This document shows, piece after piece, positions 50,165 through 59,700 of a stretch of 64,000 nucleotides of DNA. How positions within the stretch are numbered: position 1 is the first letter of the stretch; each line of letters begins with the position of its first letter. The stretch is from DATJFQ01 sp035495555 (lineage in GTDB: Bacteria; Acidobacteriota; Vicinamibacteria; Vicinamibacterales; 2-12-FULL-66-21), in assembly GCA_035495555.1 (NCBI GenBank), contig DATJFQ010000082.1:22264-86263 (forward strand). The letters run 5' to 3'. The translations under genes and the position numbers were made by a program. Below the pieces are notes generated by a model that was not told where the DNA came from, searched no databases, and saw nothing but the letters and a program-made list of their open reading frames with translations.

Positions 50165-51691
50165 GTGCCGTTCCGTTTCTTTCAGGCGTTACAGGCGGCC
50201 GTCGTCGTCGCCGTCTCCATCATCACAGTCCTCTCGGCCGCGCAAACGCCTGCGCCCGTCACGCCTTACACGGTGGTGACGCGCAGCGGACGCCAGCCGC
50301 TCGCGGTCCATGTCGTGAACGGCCAGGAGATGTTCGCGCTCGACGACCTGGCACGGTTGTTCAGCCTGGCGGTCCGCGAGGACACGCTCGCCGGCGGCAT
50401 CACGGTCTCGACCAACGGCCAGACGATCGTGATGACGCCGCAGCAGCCGCTCGCGTCGGTCGGCGGACGCATGATTTCGCTGCCCGCTGCGCCGGTCCGG
50501 GAGGGGCGCCTCTGGCTGGTTCCGGTGGATTTCGTGTCGAGAGCGCTCGCGCCAATCAGTCAGCAGCGCGTCGAACTGCGGAAGCCCTCGCGGCTGCTGC
50601 TCGTCGGCGACGTGCGGCTGCCCCGCGTGGCCGCTCGCAGCGAAGCGCTCGGCGGGATGACCCGCGTGACCGTCGACGTCGCCCCCGCAACCCCGCACAC
50701 GCTCGCGCAGGAAGGCACGCGGCTGCTGTTGCGATTCGACGCCGACGCGCTCGACGTGGGCGATATCCGCATTACACCGAACGACGTCCTGCTGGGCGTG
50801 CATCCGGGCGATACGCCGTCGGTCCTCGCCTTCGATCTGGGCCCGCGTTTCGCCTCCTTCCGCGTCTCCGACCAGCCGCCGCCCGCGCCCAACGCTGGCC
50901 GCATCGTCGTCGAACTGCTCTCGCAGACGGAGGCACCGGGCGCGCCGGGTGCGGCGCCCGCGCCGTCGCCGCAGACCCCGACAACCGAGCCGCCACTGCT
51001 CGACCTGACGCCGCCGGGTGGTTTCCGCATCATCGTGCTCGATCCGGGTCACGGAGGAGACGATGCCGGCGCGAAGGGGGCCAACGGAACGCTCGAGAAG
51101 AACGTCACGCTGGCGATCGCCCGCAAGCTGAAGGCGGCGCTCGAGTCGAGGCTCGGGGTGCGCGTGCTCCTCACGCGCGACGGCGATCAGAACATCAACA
51201 TCGATCAGCGCGCCGCGCTCGCGAACAACAACAAGGCGGATGTGTTCCTCAGCATTCACGCCAACGCATCCGCGCGTCCGGGGGCGTCTGGAGCGGAAGT
51301 GTTCTCGCTCAGCGCGAGCGACGACACGTCGCGCGCGACGGCGGCCACGCCGGAGTCGCTGCCCGTGATCGGCGGCGGCAACCGCGATATCCAGGTGATC
51401 CCGTGGGAGACGGCGCAGGGACGATTCCTCGAGCCCTCGTCTGCGTTCGCCCGCACGCTCGAAGGCGCCCTTCGTGAGCACGTGCCCATGAGCCGACGGC
51501 CCGTCGTGCAGGCGCCGCTTCGCGTGCTGGTCGGCGCAAACATGCCCGCCGCGCTCGTCGAGACGGGATTTCTCACGAATGCCGCACAGGAGAAGCAACT
51601 CGCCGGCGACGAGTTCCAGAACGCGATCGTGCAGGCGCTGGCCGACGGCATCGTCCGCTTCCGTGCGTCCGCGGGGGGAGCGGTGCGATGA
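50165..51691 (+). CDS. N-acetylmuramoyl-L-alanine amidase (AmiC type)
   Basis: A 508-residue exported enzyme. A signal segment (about 1-25) is followed by a beta-rich module like a copper-amine-oxidase N-domain (about 30-150), an AMIN-like targeting domain (about 150-265) and the Amidase_3 catalytic domain (287-500). Zinc ligands and catalytic Glu are visible: His296 (LDPGHGG), Glu311, His365 (SIHAN) and Glu466 (ALVETGF). It removes stem peptides from peptidoglycan and usually serves cell separation. The start is GTG 50165, eight bases after TATGAT (50151-50156), with no ribosome site. It is the first gene of an overlapping operon. Confidence 0.92.
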   Translation: MPFRFFQALQAAVVVAVSIITVLSAAQTPAPVTPYTVVTRSGRQPLAVHVVNGQEMFALDDLARLFSLAVREDTLAGGITVSTNGQTIVMTPQQPLASVGGRMISLPAAPVREGRLWLVPVDFVSRALAPISQQRVELRKPSRLLLVGDVRLPRVAARSEALGGMTRVTVDVAPATPHTLAQEGTRLLLRFDADALDVGDIRITPNDVLLGVHPGDTPSVLAFDLGPRFASFRVSDQPPPAPNAGRIVVELLSQTEAPGAPGAAPAPSPQTPTTEPPLLDLTPPGGFRIIVLDPGHGGDDAGAKGANGTLEKNVTLAIARKLKAALESRLGVRVLLTRDGDQNINIDQRAALANNNKADVFLSIHANASARPGASGAEVFSLSASDDTSRATAATPESLPVIGGGNRDIQVIPWETAQGRFLEPSSAFARTLEGALREHVPMSRRPVVQAPLRVLVGANMPAALVETGFLTNAAQEKQLAGDEFQNAIVQALADGIVRFRASAGGAVR

Positions 51692-52281
51692 GCCGCCGAG
51701 CGCTGGCATTTGGCGGCGCCATCGTCCTGGCGATCGCGATAGGCTGGGTGTTGTTCGTCGCACTGCCCAGGTGGTATCGCCCGACGCCGGCGGCCACCGC
51801 AACGGCGCCGCAGGCCCCGCGCGTCGAGCCGCCGCAGGCAGCCGCCGCCCGCAAGATCACGGCGACGCTGTATTTCGTGAGCGACGATGGATTCTCGCTG
51901 GTGCCGGCACAGCGCGAAGTGGCATATGCCGAGGACGTGGCCGAGCAGGCGCGCGCGATCATCGAGGCGCAGTTGATGCCGTCGCCGCCGCTCGTGTCCG
52001 CGATTCCTGGCGGCACCCGGCTCCGCCAGGTGTTCGTCACCGGGCACGGCGACGCGTTCGTCGACCTCTCACCGGAGGTCTCGACGAACCATCCGGGCGG
52101 CTCGCTGGAAGAAACGCTGACGGTCTACGCCATCGTCGACGTGCTGACGGTGAACCTGCCGGCGATTACGCACGTGCAGATTCTGGTCGACGGGAAGGAA
52201 GTCGATACGCTCGCGGGTCACGTCGATCTGCGGCATCCGCTCGCAAAGAGCCTGGAATGGGTGGTTCATGACACGCACTGA
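51688..52281 (+). CDS. GerMN-domain membrane-anchored protein
   Basis: A 197-residue protein with an N-terminal anchor (ALAFGGAIVLAIAIGWVLFVALP) and a Pro/Ala linker. Residues 55-180 form a GerMN domain: TATLYFVSDDGFSLVPAQREV, GTRLRQVFVTGHGDAFVDLSPE, SLEETLTVYAIVDVLTVNLPAITHVQILVDGKEVDTLAGHVDL. GerMN proteins often go with amidases and bind the wall during sporulation or division; in Gram-negatives they are uncharacterised. Start and stop overlap both neighbours (4 bases with the amidase, 14 with rph), so translation is coupled. Confidence 0.88.
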   Translation: MSRRALAFGGAIVLAIAIGWVLFVALPRWYRPTPAATATAPQAPRVEPPQAAAARKITATLYFVSDDGFSLVPAQREVAYAEDVAEQARAIIEAQLMPSPPLVSAIPGGTRLRQVFVTGHGDAFVDLSPEVSTNHPGGSLEETLTVYAIVDVLTVNLPAITHVQILVDGKEVDTLAGHVDLRHPLAKSLEWVVHDTH

Positions 52282-52999
52282 TGGACGTTCGACCTCGGCC
52301 CTCAGGCCGACGAAGATCACGCCCGGCTTTCTGGCGCACGCGGAAGGGTCCGTGCTGATCGAAGTGGGACGCACCCGCGTGATCTGCGCGGCCAGCATCG
52401 AGGACCGCGTGCCGTCGTTCCTGCGCAACACCGGAAAAGGGTGGGTGACCGCCGAATACGGCATGCTGCCGCGCGCCACGTCGACACGCACACAGCGTGA
52501 GGCGAGCGCCGGCAAGGTCGGCGGCCGCACGCAGGAAATCCAGCGGCTGATTGGACGTTCACTGCGCTCGGTCACGAAGCTGTCCGACATCGGCGAGCGG
52601 ACGATCTGGATTGACTGCGACGTGATCCAGGCCGACGGGGGCACGCGCACCGCGTCGATCACCGGCGGGTTCGTCGCGCTCGCACTGGCGCTGCAGCGGA
52701 TGAAAGAGCTGGCGCTCATTCGGGACGTCCCGCTCACGGACTTCGTCGCCGCGACGTCGGTGGGCATCGTCGACGGCGAAGCGCTGCTCGACCTCGCGTA
52801 CGACGAAGATTCGCGCGCCGAGGTCGACATGAACTTCGTCAAGACCGGGACGGGAAAGTTCATCGAGCTGCAGGGAACGGCGGAAGGGCAGCCGTTCGAC
52901 CGCCGCGCGCTCGACGCGCTGATGGAGCTTGCAGACGCGGGTATCAAACAGCTGATCGAGATCCAGCGGTCGATCGTCGGGGATGTCGTCAAGCGATAG
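52268..52999 (+). CDS. rph: Ribonuclease PH
   Basis: A 243-residue phosphate-dependent 3-prime exonuclease that trims tRNA precursors. Family motifs are complete: RPTKITPGFLAHAEGSVLIEVGRTRVICAASIE, WVTAEYGMLPRAT, REASAGKVGGRTQEIQRLIGRSLR, TIWIDCDVIQADGGTRTASITGG and VDGEALLDLAYDEDSRAEVDMNFV. Length is normal. It starts inside the GerMN gene and ends over the start of rdgB. The amidase-GerMN-rph-rdgB order is a known neighbourhood in several phyla. Confidence 0.96.
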   Translation: MTRTDGRSTSALRPTKITPGFLAHAEGSVLIEVGRTRVICAASIEDRVPSFLRNTGKGWVTAEYGMLPRATSTRTQREASAGKVGGRTQEIQRLIGRSLRSVTKLSDIGERTIWIDCDVIQADGGTRTASITGGFVALALALQRMKELALIRDVPLTDFVAATSVGIVDGEALLDLAYDEDSRAEVDMNFVKTGTGKFIELQGTAEGQPFDRRALDALMELADAGIKQLIEIQRSIVGDVVKR

Positions 53000-53606
53000 C
53001 CCGGTCCTGCAGTCCGGCGATCGGCTGCTGATCGCGACCACCAACCCGGGGAAGATTCGCGAGATCAAGGGCATCCTGGCTGGCGTGCCAGTGGCACTCG
53101 TGACGCTGCAGGACTTTCCTGCTGTTCGGGAGCCCGAGGAGACGGGCCAGACCTTCGCCGAAAATGCGCGGTTGAAAGCGCTGTACTACTCGAAGCAGCT
53201 CGGCGTGGCCGCGGTGGCAGACGACTCGGGCCTCGCCATCGATGCGCTCGGCGGCGCGCCCGGGGTCCATTCGGCACGGTGGCACGGCACGCACTATCCG
53301 ACCAAATTCGCCGTCATCTATCGCGAGCTTGCCTCGCGGGGGCTGACGACGAGCGCGGCACGATTTGTCGCCCACATCGCGGTCGCGCGGGGTGACGCGG
53401 TGGTGTTCGAAGCGGCCGGCGTCGTCGAAGGAGAGATCGCCAGAGAGCCGCGCGGCGAATACGGCTTCGGCTACGATCCGATTTTCTTTTATCCGCCGTA
53501 TGGCTGCACGCTGGCCGAAGTGGACGGCGAGCGCAAGGCCGACGTCAGCCACCGCGGGAAGGTTTTCAGGGAGCTCCGCGCGTGGATTCTGGGCGGAGCG
53601 AGATAA
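52983..53606 (+). CDS. rdgB: XTP/dITP diphosphatase (RdgB/HAM1)
   Basis: A 207-residue house-cleaning pyrophosphatase that hydrolyses dITP, XTP and ITP to monophosphates. Motifs seen: LLIATTNPGKIREIKGIL, TFAENARLKALYYSKQLG, AVADDSGLAIDALGGAPGVHSARW, GEYGFGYDPIFFYP and KADVSHRGKVFRELRAWI. It overlaps rph by 17 bases and ends the operon; a repeat array of CCCAACT units starts directly after the stop. Confidence 0.96.
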   Translation: MSSSDSPVLQSGDRLLIATTNPGKIREIKGILAGVPVALVTLQDFPAVREPEETGQTFAENARLKALYYSKQLGVAAVADDSGLAIDALGGAPGVHSARWHGTHYPTKFAVIYRELASRGLTTSAARFVAHIAVARGDAVVFEAAGVVEGEIAREPRGEYGFGYDPIFFYPPYGCTLAEVDGERKADVSHRGKVFRELRAWILGGAR

Positions 53607-53656
53607 ACTCCCAACTCCCAATTCCCAACTCCCAACTCCCAACGCCCAATTCCCAA
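53607..53656. repeat. AACTCCCAATTCCC array
   Basis: Seven units of the form AACTCCCAATTCCC directly follow the rdgB stop codon. This is the reverse-complement sense of the TTGGGAGTTGGG units at 8985 and 62350. Confidence 0.75.
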
Positions 53657-53756
53657 ACGGCCGACGCTCAACGGCTAAGGAATGGGTAACCCGCACGGGT
53701 CGGTCGTGTCCACGACAGCGAACGAGTAGCCCTTGTCTTTCAAACCAAACTGACCA

Positions 53757-55190
53757 TTACTGTCCGCCTCGAGTTGCCGGGCTGAGTGGAACTCGGATTC
53801 CCAGGTCTCGACTTCCTTTATTGGACGCTCTGACGGGGGAACCTGTGTACGCTCCGTACAAGGCTCCGCCATCGTCTTTTCGATCGGTGTCGACGCTATA
53901 GATGGTGTAGCTGCCGGAGTGCGAGGCAAATGCTATCGGTCCGCCGCTGAATGGATCTATGGGGATCTCCGGCAGATACGCCGGCACGAGTCGATCCAGA
54001 GTCGCTGGCAGCGCCTCGCCGTGATCGCGACGGTAGCGCTCAACCCCGAGAGTCGCCAGAGCGACGCGCCGTCGGGCAAGTATCAAGCCCGCGTCCGGCA
54101 GATTCCATTCCAGATTTGCCGGCCCCAGATAGGTGTGAAACCTGCCGAGGCTCCAAATGAACGAGGTCTCCGGAAAAATCTTGCGAACGGGATCGATGGA
54201 ATACTTCCGCGACAGTGCATTGGCTGCGTCGAGTTTCGAGGGCCACGGCAGCCGCGCCACCGCGAGCGCTTCGTCAAAACCTGGCAGCATCCTCCGGAAT
54301 TGATGGGTAATCCACGGGCGTGCTGCGACAAAGCCGATCGCCCCCGCCAGCCCGCTGCGGATGGGTGGCTGCATGCGCAACTCCCAAGGAGTCATCTCGG
54401 GCGAATACGGCCAGAAGTCCCCAACGAGGCGGGCGCGGCCCATCAGGAGGTCCGCTTCAGCACGATCGTGATCGGGCGTGTCTTCGTACGCGCGGCGAAG
54501 CGTGTCGAGCGCACCTGTCGTAAGTACGTTGCTGCTGAGGACCGCCCGCAGGGCATCGAAGGTGCTCGCCGTCGCGAGCTGCTCGTAAAAAGCGTTCGGC
54601 ATGGTCCGCTGCAGGCGAACGGATGCGGCCACCGCCGCGACCGCGGCCTCGGCTTGACCGCGTGCGGCGGCGATTTGGGCGCGAATGGAGTTGAAGGCAC
54701 TCAATTCCACCATGCCGCTCCCATTCGTCAGCAATTCCGGTGCGTGATCGCCAAAGCCTGCGAAGCGCAGTGGCGTTGCGCGATCGAGCAGGTCCAGCGC
54801 CGTCCCGCTGTCGGCATACTCACGCTGCAGGTCATCGAGCCGGGCATCCAGGGCGGAAGAGCCAAGCACGCTTTCAATCACCAGCGACGGACGATGGAGG
54901 TACTGATCCGGATTGTCGCGAGCGACGGCCAGAGCGAGGTCCGCCGCAGCGGCATAGAGGCGGGCGGCCTTTCGTTCGTCGGCCGCCGGCAGCGTCGCGC
55001 GCAGCGGCTTCAGATTGATCGGCTCACCCCGGCGTTCCAGATCGCGAACCGCTCGCGCGAGCAGTGACGCTTCAACCTGATCCCAGACCGCCTGCAGCGC
55101 CAGAGGGATCAGGACGATGACTGCAACGACAAGCGCGCCTCGCACTCGCGGACGGCCGCGCTCGACGCCGGGCACTCCTTGCCTCACCAT
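53757..55190 (-). CDS. Membrane-anchored helical protein, third gene of the ECF operon
   Basis: A 477-residue protein with one N-terminal membrane helix (GALVVAVIVLIPLALQAVW) and a long helical outer domain. The end (LATLGVERYRRDHGEALPATLDRLVPAYLPEIPIDPFSGGPI, YTIYSVDTDRKDDGG, SRDLGIRVPL) resembles pseudopilin-like C-termini found in many uncharacterised proteins of Acidobacteria and Planctomycetes. The ATG at 55190 overlaps the end of the upstream anti-sigma-like gene by 7 bases, so all three genes of the sigma operon are coupled. No enzyme motif is seen; it may be the effector or sensor of the system. Confidence 0.65.
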   Translation of the reverse strand: MVRQGVPGVERGRPRVRGALVVAVIVLIPLALQAVWDQVEASLLARAVRDLERRGEPINLKPLRATLPAADERKAARLYAAAADLALAVARDNPDQYLHRPSLVIESVLGSSALDARLDDLQREYADSGTALDLLDRATPLRFAGFGDHAPELLTNGSGMVELSAFNSIRAQIAAARGQAEAAVAAVAASVRLQRTMPNAFYEQLATASTFDALRAVLSSNVLTTGALDTLRRAYEDTPDHDRAEADLLMGRARLVGDFWPYSPEMTPWELRMQPPIRSGLAGAIGFVAARPWITHQFRRMLPGFDEALAVARLPWPSKLDAANALSRKYSIDPVRKIFPETSFIWSLGRFHTYLGPANLEWNLPDAGLILARRRVALATLGVERYRRDHGEALPATLDRLVPAYLPEIPIDPFSGGPIAFASHSGSYTIYSVDTDRKDDGGALYGAYTGSPVRASNKGSRDLGIRVPLSPATRGGQ

Positions 55191-55537
55191 CGTCCGCTCG
55201 CGGCCTGCTGTTGCTCCCGTTCGGCCGCCTCTTGCCGGAGCATCGTGTCGGCGAGCATTCTCGCTGTGGCATCTCCGCCGAGTTGTGTCGAGAGGGCGGA
55301 CACCGCATCGCGGAAAATCGGATCCGTGTTCAAGGAATCGGAGGCCGACGTACGAGCAGGCGAGTGGAATCCGGCCGTCAGGGCCAGCAGAGCCGCCGCG
55401 GCGGCGGCCCACGGCCACACGCGCGGCGACTGCCGTGGCGGCATGGCCGCCAGGTGGCCAATTCGTCCATCGAGTGAGGAGGACGGACCGGCCGGCCGAT
55501 AGCGCGTCAACAGTTGCTCTACATCTCTATCGTCCAT
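55184..55537 (-). CDS. Putative membrane anti-sigma factor
   Basis: A 117-residue single-pass membrane protein. A cytoplasmic N-terminus of about 40 residues (DDRDVEQLLTRYRPAGPSSSLDGRIGHLA) is followed by a helix (WPWAAAAAALLALTAGF) and a periplasmic part of about 60 residues that ends Glu/Gln-rich. It starts 2 bases after the stop of the ECF sigma gene. Position, topology and size fit an anti-sigma factor, although the usual HxxxCxxC zinc motif is missing. This is an inference from context. Confidence 0.6.
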   Translation of the reverse strand: MDDRDVEQLLTRYRPAGPSSSLDGRIGHLAAMPPRQSPRVWPWAAAAAALLALTAGFHSPARTSASDSLNTDPIFRDAVSALSTQLGGDATARMLADTMLRQEAAEREQQQAASGRW

Positions 55538-55539
55538 GA

Positions 55540-56031
55540 CTATCCCAACACGTTCCGCAGCTTCTCCAACGCGTAGCGATACCGCGCGGCCACGGTGTTG
55601 ATCGACTCCCCCGTCGCCGCGGCCGCTTCCTTGAACGTCAGCCCCTCGTACACGTGCAGGTGCACGATCTCGCGCTGCTCAGGCGCAAGCTCTCCCAGCG
55701 CCTGCTCCAGGGCCAGTCGTTCAGCCGGCGAGCAGTCCGCCGATGCTGGCTGGAGGATGAAAATGCCCGCGTCACGAACGACGCGCCGATGGCGCAGCAG
55801 CGAATACACGGCGTTCCGCACCGCAGTCCGGAGGTATTCCCACGGACGGGTGGGCACGTGGCGCCCATCACTGACGACCGTTGCGAATACCTGATGGACC
55901 ACGTCCTCGGCGTCTCCCGCATTCGCGAGAATCATCAGCGCGTACCGATACAGCGCGGCGCCGTGCTCCGCATAGAGCGCCGCGACGAGCGCGCCGCGAT
56001 CGGCGACAGCGCCACGACCGGCCTCCGCCAT
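55540..56031 (-). CDS. ECF RNA polymerase sigma factor
   Basis: A 163-residue sigma-70 ECF protein. Region 2 is at about 20-75 (ALYRYALMILANAGDAEDVVHQVFATV, RPWEYLRTAVRNAVYSLLRHRR) and region 4 at about 105-160 (LEQALGELAPEQREIVHLHVYEGLTFKEAAAATGESINTVAARYRYALEKLR). It likely directs a small envelope-linked regulon together with the two genes behind it. The start is ATG 56031; the longer frame to 56358 is antisense to the divergent DinB gene. No ribosome site is obvious. Confidence 0.88.
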   Translation of the reverse strand: MAEAGRGAVADRGALVAALYAEHGAALYRYALMILANAGDAEDVVHQVFATVVSDGRHVPTRPWEYLRTAVRNAVYSLLRHRRVVRDAGIFILQPASADCSPAERLALEQALGELAPEQREIVHLHVYEGLTFKEAAAATGESINTVAARYRYALEKLRNVLG

Positions 56032-56164
56032 GGTTTCGAAGCTAAAGACGCGCGAGACAGCCGTTTTTGTGCAGGTCGAGATAGCGGATTGTACGCCTCG
56101 CCCCTGGGACGCCAATCGCGGCGTGGCCCTTCCGGGACCGGTAAACGCATGTACGCTACTGACT

Positions 56165-56638
56165 ATGCAGAAAAACCCGTACGCCGAGCCGCTCGGGCGC
56201 CGCGACCCGTTGCAGGCGCTTGGAGAAACGCCGGAGAAGATTCGTGACGTCGTGTCGCGCTGGAGTGACGCGCAGTGGAACGGATCGTACGCGCCCGGCA
56301 AGTGGACGGGGCGCGAGATCCTCGTGCACCTCGCACAGACGGAGCTCGCGCTCACCACGCGCGTGCGATTCGCGCTCAGCGAGGAGCACTATCGGGCGCA
56401 GCCGTTCTCGCAGGATGCCTGGATGGCCAACGAAGCGGGCAGCGACGGGAGGGTGGCGCTCGACGCGTACCTCGCGCTGCGTCGGCTCAACGTGCTGCTG
56501 TTTCGCGGGCTGACGTCCGAGCAGCGCCGCAGGACGTTCGAGCACCCGGAGTACGGCGAACTGACGCCGGAGTGGGTCGCCTCCCAGCTCGCGGGACACG
56601 ACCTGCACCATCTGGCCCAATTAGAGCGCATCAAATAG
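56165..56638 (+). CDS. DinB/YfiT-like protein
   Basis: A 157-residue DinB_2-type helical bundle: PEKIRDVVSRWSDAQWNGSYAPGKWTGREILVHLAQTEL and ASQLAGHDLHHLAQLERIK contain His residues at the expected metal-ligand sites (HLAQ, HDLHH). Family members include thiol-S-transferases and stress-induced proteins; the substrate here is unknown. The ATG has no Shine-Dalgarno sequence, and TACGCT 7 bases upstream could be a -10 box, so it may be leaderless. It is divergent from the ECF operon. A second DinB domain, fused to an OB fold, is at 47820-48692. Confidence 0.82.
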   Translation: MQKNPYAEPLGRRDPLQALGETPEKIRDVVSRWSDAQWNGSYAPGKWTGREILVHLAQTELALTTRVRFALSEEHYRAQPFSQDAWMANEAGSDGRVALDAYLALRRLNVLLFRGLTSEQRRRTFEHPEYGELTPEWVASQLAGHDLHHLAQLERIK

Positions 56639-56689
56639 CCGGGCCCTGAAGGCCTGCGCTGCGGCCTTCGAACCAACGGCTATCGCACA

Positions 56690-56753
56690 TCGTGCATCGA
56701 GCATCGTCTATCGAGCACCGAGCACCGAAGCACCGGGCACCGAGCACCAAACT
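56690..56753. repeat. GCATCGAGCACCGAGCACC array
   Basis: About seven units of CATCGAGCATCG and ACCGAGCACCG type fill the gap before the end of the convergent gene. A related stretch (GCACCGAGCACCAAGCACTT) lies in the tmRNA leader at about 19140-19160. Confidence 0.7.
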
Positions 56754-59700
56754 TCAGAATCCCGGCCGCAGGTTGAATTCCCACATCCAGCCGCGGCCGA
56801 GCCGGTCGAGCGGCCGCACGTAGTCGATCTCCGCGATCGCGAACCCGAGCACGTTCACCCGCGCGACCGCGCCCCAGCTCTTGACGAAGTTCTGATCCGC
56901 TCCGCTGAGATGGATGGACGTGCTGCTGTCCCACGCCGCGCCGCCGTCCAGGAACACGCCGAGTTCGAGCGGCAACGGCCCGTAGAAGTTGCTGCCGCCG
57001 AACGCGCCCCACGGCGGGAACCGCAGTTCCGCGTTGGCGACGAGCATCCGGGAGCCGATCAGCCGATCGAACGCGGGACACGAGCCGTTGGCCGCCGTCC
57101 CGCACTCCGCCGCCGTGAACGACCCGTAGTCGTAGCCGCGCACCAGATCCGGATAGCCGATGAAGACGGGCGTCAACAGATTGCTCTCCGCGCCCGCGCC
57201 ATGCCGCGCGTAGTACAGGCCGCGCAGCGCGATCGTGAACGGCCGCACCGGCATCAGGTACGTCCGGAAATCTCCGAGCGTCGCCCCGTACGTGAGCGAA
57301 TCCGTCGTGCCGCCCGTCAGCGTCGGCGAGCTCGGCGTGCCGCCGATGTCGTATGTCTGGTCGTACTCGAGACGTAGTCGAGACCCCCGAATCGGACTCG
57401 TCGCGCCGAAGATCGACGTATCGTGCACGAACGCCGTCGACGCGATGCCGAGGTTCAGCGTCGGGAACGTCGCGAGGCGCGTCGTGTCCTGCGAGAGCTG
57501 CTGGCCCGACGCGTAGTCGAAGAGACGCGTCGTCACATCGGTCTTGCCGGTGATCTGCCGCAGCCCGGTCGAGACTTCGACGCGTTCGGCGCGGCTGAAC
57601 GGATACACCACGACCCCCGATAGTCCGCGGTCGGTCTGAATCTGCCGGAACTCGTCCTGTTCGACCAGCAGGTTGCCCGAGGTGTCCTGCACGAGCCCTT
57701 GTGTGAACCCGCGCACGACATACGGCGTCTGATCGAGCGATGCGCCCCAGTTCCAGCGGTGCGTGCGATTGAGATAGACGATCGTGCCGCCCGCCTCGTC
57801 GAACCGGTTCGTCACCTGTCCCCCGACGCCGAGCACGTGGTTGCCCAGCGTATCGCTGAACATCGCCGAGATCCCGCCGCCCACGTACGTGCCGAAGCTG
57901 TCCACGCCGACGCCCACGACCGGCTGCCCGAGGAAATCCAGCGACAGCTTCGGCTTGTAGGGCTGCGACTCGAAATTCGCGTTCACCGGCAGGCCGGCCG
58001 CATCGTTGTGCAGGTAGGCATAGACGACGCCCTCACCTGTTTTCCGCGGCGGCAGCAGCCCCGCGTTCCGGTCGACACCCTGCCAGAGCGGTCCGCCCGC
58101 CATCAACTCCGGCGTATCGAGTGCGTAGATGTTGAACCCGTCGGTTTCGTAGACGCTGAACACCAGGCGTGAAGCCGCGACGGAGAGCGCCGGGCTCAGG
58201 TCGGTAATACCGCTGGCGCCGGTGAGCAGGTTGGTGACCTCCGTCGGGCTCTCTCCGCCCGACGGAAGTCGGTACACGTTCGAGATGCCCAGGCGGTCCG
58301 AGATGAAAAACAGCGACCCGTCGGCTGCCCACACGGGGTTGATGTTCTTCGCATCGTCGAAGCCGCCGGCCTGACGGATCTGCCCGCTGGCGACGTCGAG
58401 GAACGCGAGCCTGAGGTTGCCCGGACTCAGCCGTTCGAGGTTCGTCCCGAACCGGTCCGTACTGAAGGCGATCGTCTTGCCATCGGGAGACCACGCCGGT
58501 TGAAGCTCGGTGAACGCGTCGTTGGTCACGCGGTGCAGCGACTTCGATTCGAGATCATAGATGAACAGGTCGTCGTAGCCGCCAGCCATCCCGGTGAACG
58601 CGATCTGCCGCCCGTCGGGAGACCACGTCGGGGTCATGACTTCGTCGAGCGTTTTGAACGGAATTTCGGCTTCCTTGTCGCCGTTGTCCGCATTCACGAT
58701 GGTGAGAATCGGATTACCGCCTGAGAGACCCGGAAAGGCAAACCGCTTCCCGTCGCGCGACCACGAACCCGCCGAATCGATGAATTCGATGCTGTCGAGA
58801 TGCGCGTCCGTCGCAGTGTCGGTCACCTTTCGCAGAATCTTGCCGGTCTGCGCGTCAGCGATGTACAGGTCGATCGAGAAGAGATCGCGCGACGAGAAGA
58901 ACGCGATCTTCGAGCCGTCGGGGCTCAACTCCGGGCTGGTGTTGTAACCGCCCTTGTTCTCCGGATTCGTGATGAGCGGACGGGCGAAGCTGCTCGCGAT
59001 CTTCGTCGTTTCCGCAACGGGCCGAAACGCCGCCGCTGTGGCGTCCTGCCATTCCTGCGATAACTCCTTCGACGTCACCCCGAGCACCCGCTGAAATGCG
59101 CCCTTGTAACCGTCGCGGCCAATCGCCGTGATCAGCAGCTTCGGAATCACGCGATCGCCGTATTTGCCCCCGATGAACGCCCACAGCGCCTGCCCATAGC
59201 GATACGGAAAGTACTTGGGGTTATCGAGCTGATCGATCGTCGGCATCTTTTCGCGGCGCACCGACTCACGCATCCACATGGCGGTATTCGGATCGAGCGG
59301 GCCCAGCGACAGATATTCCGCCATCCCCTCGATGAACCACAGCGGGAGCGACATCGCGCCGGGCGAACCCGCCCCAGCAGCGGTCGCGCTCGTGTTCGTC
59401 ATGTCGTACTGAAAAGCGTGGACGAGCTCGTGGCCCAGCACGTGGTCGGTCGACTGAATCGGGCCCGCGAACGGCAGGACGATACGCCGCTTGTACGCCT
59501 CGGTTACGCCGCCCGTCCCCTCGCCAAGATCCCCTTCGATCACGTTCGTCTGGCGAAACTGCGAGCCGCTCCCGTAGAGGATCACCGCCTGACGGCCCCG
59601 CAGCTCGTGATCCATCAGGGTCGACAGTCGCAAATACCAGCGCTCGGCCATCCGCGCGGCCATCCGCGCCGCGCCCTCCTCCTCGGGGTAGTAATAGATG

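Noticed and set aside
53675..53929. Possible frameshift at the 3-prime end of the 477-residue protein
   Set aside because: The alternative frame gives a plausible peptide, but the annotated frame ends SRDLGIRVPL, a pattern that fits the usual end of these pseudopilin-like proteins, so I keep the gene intact.
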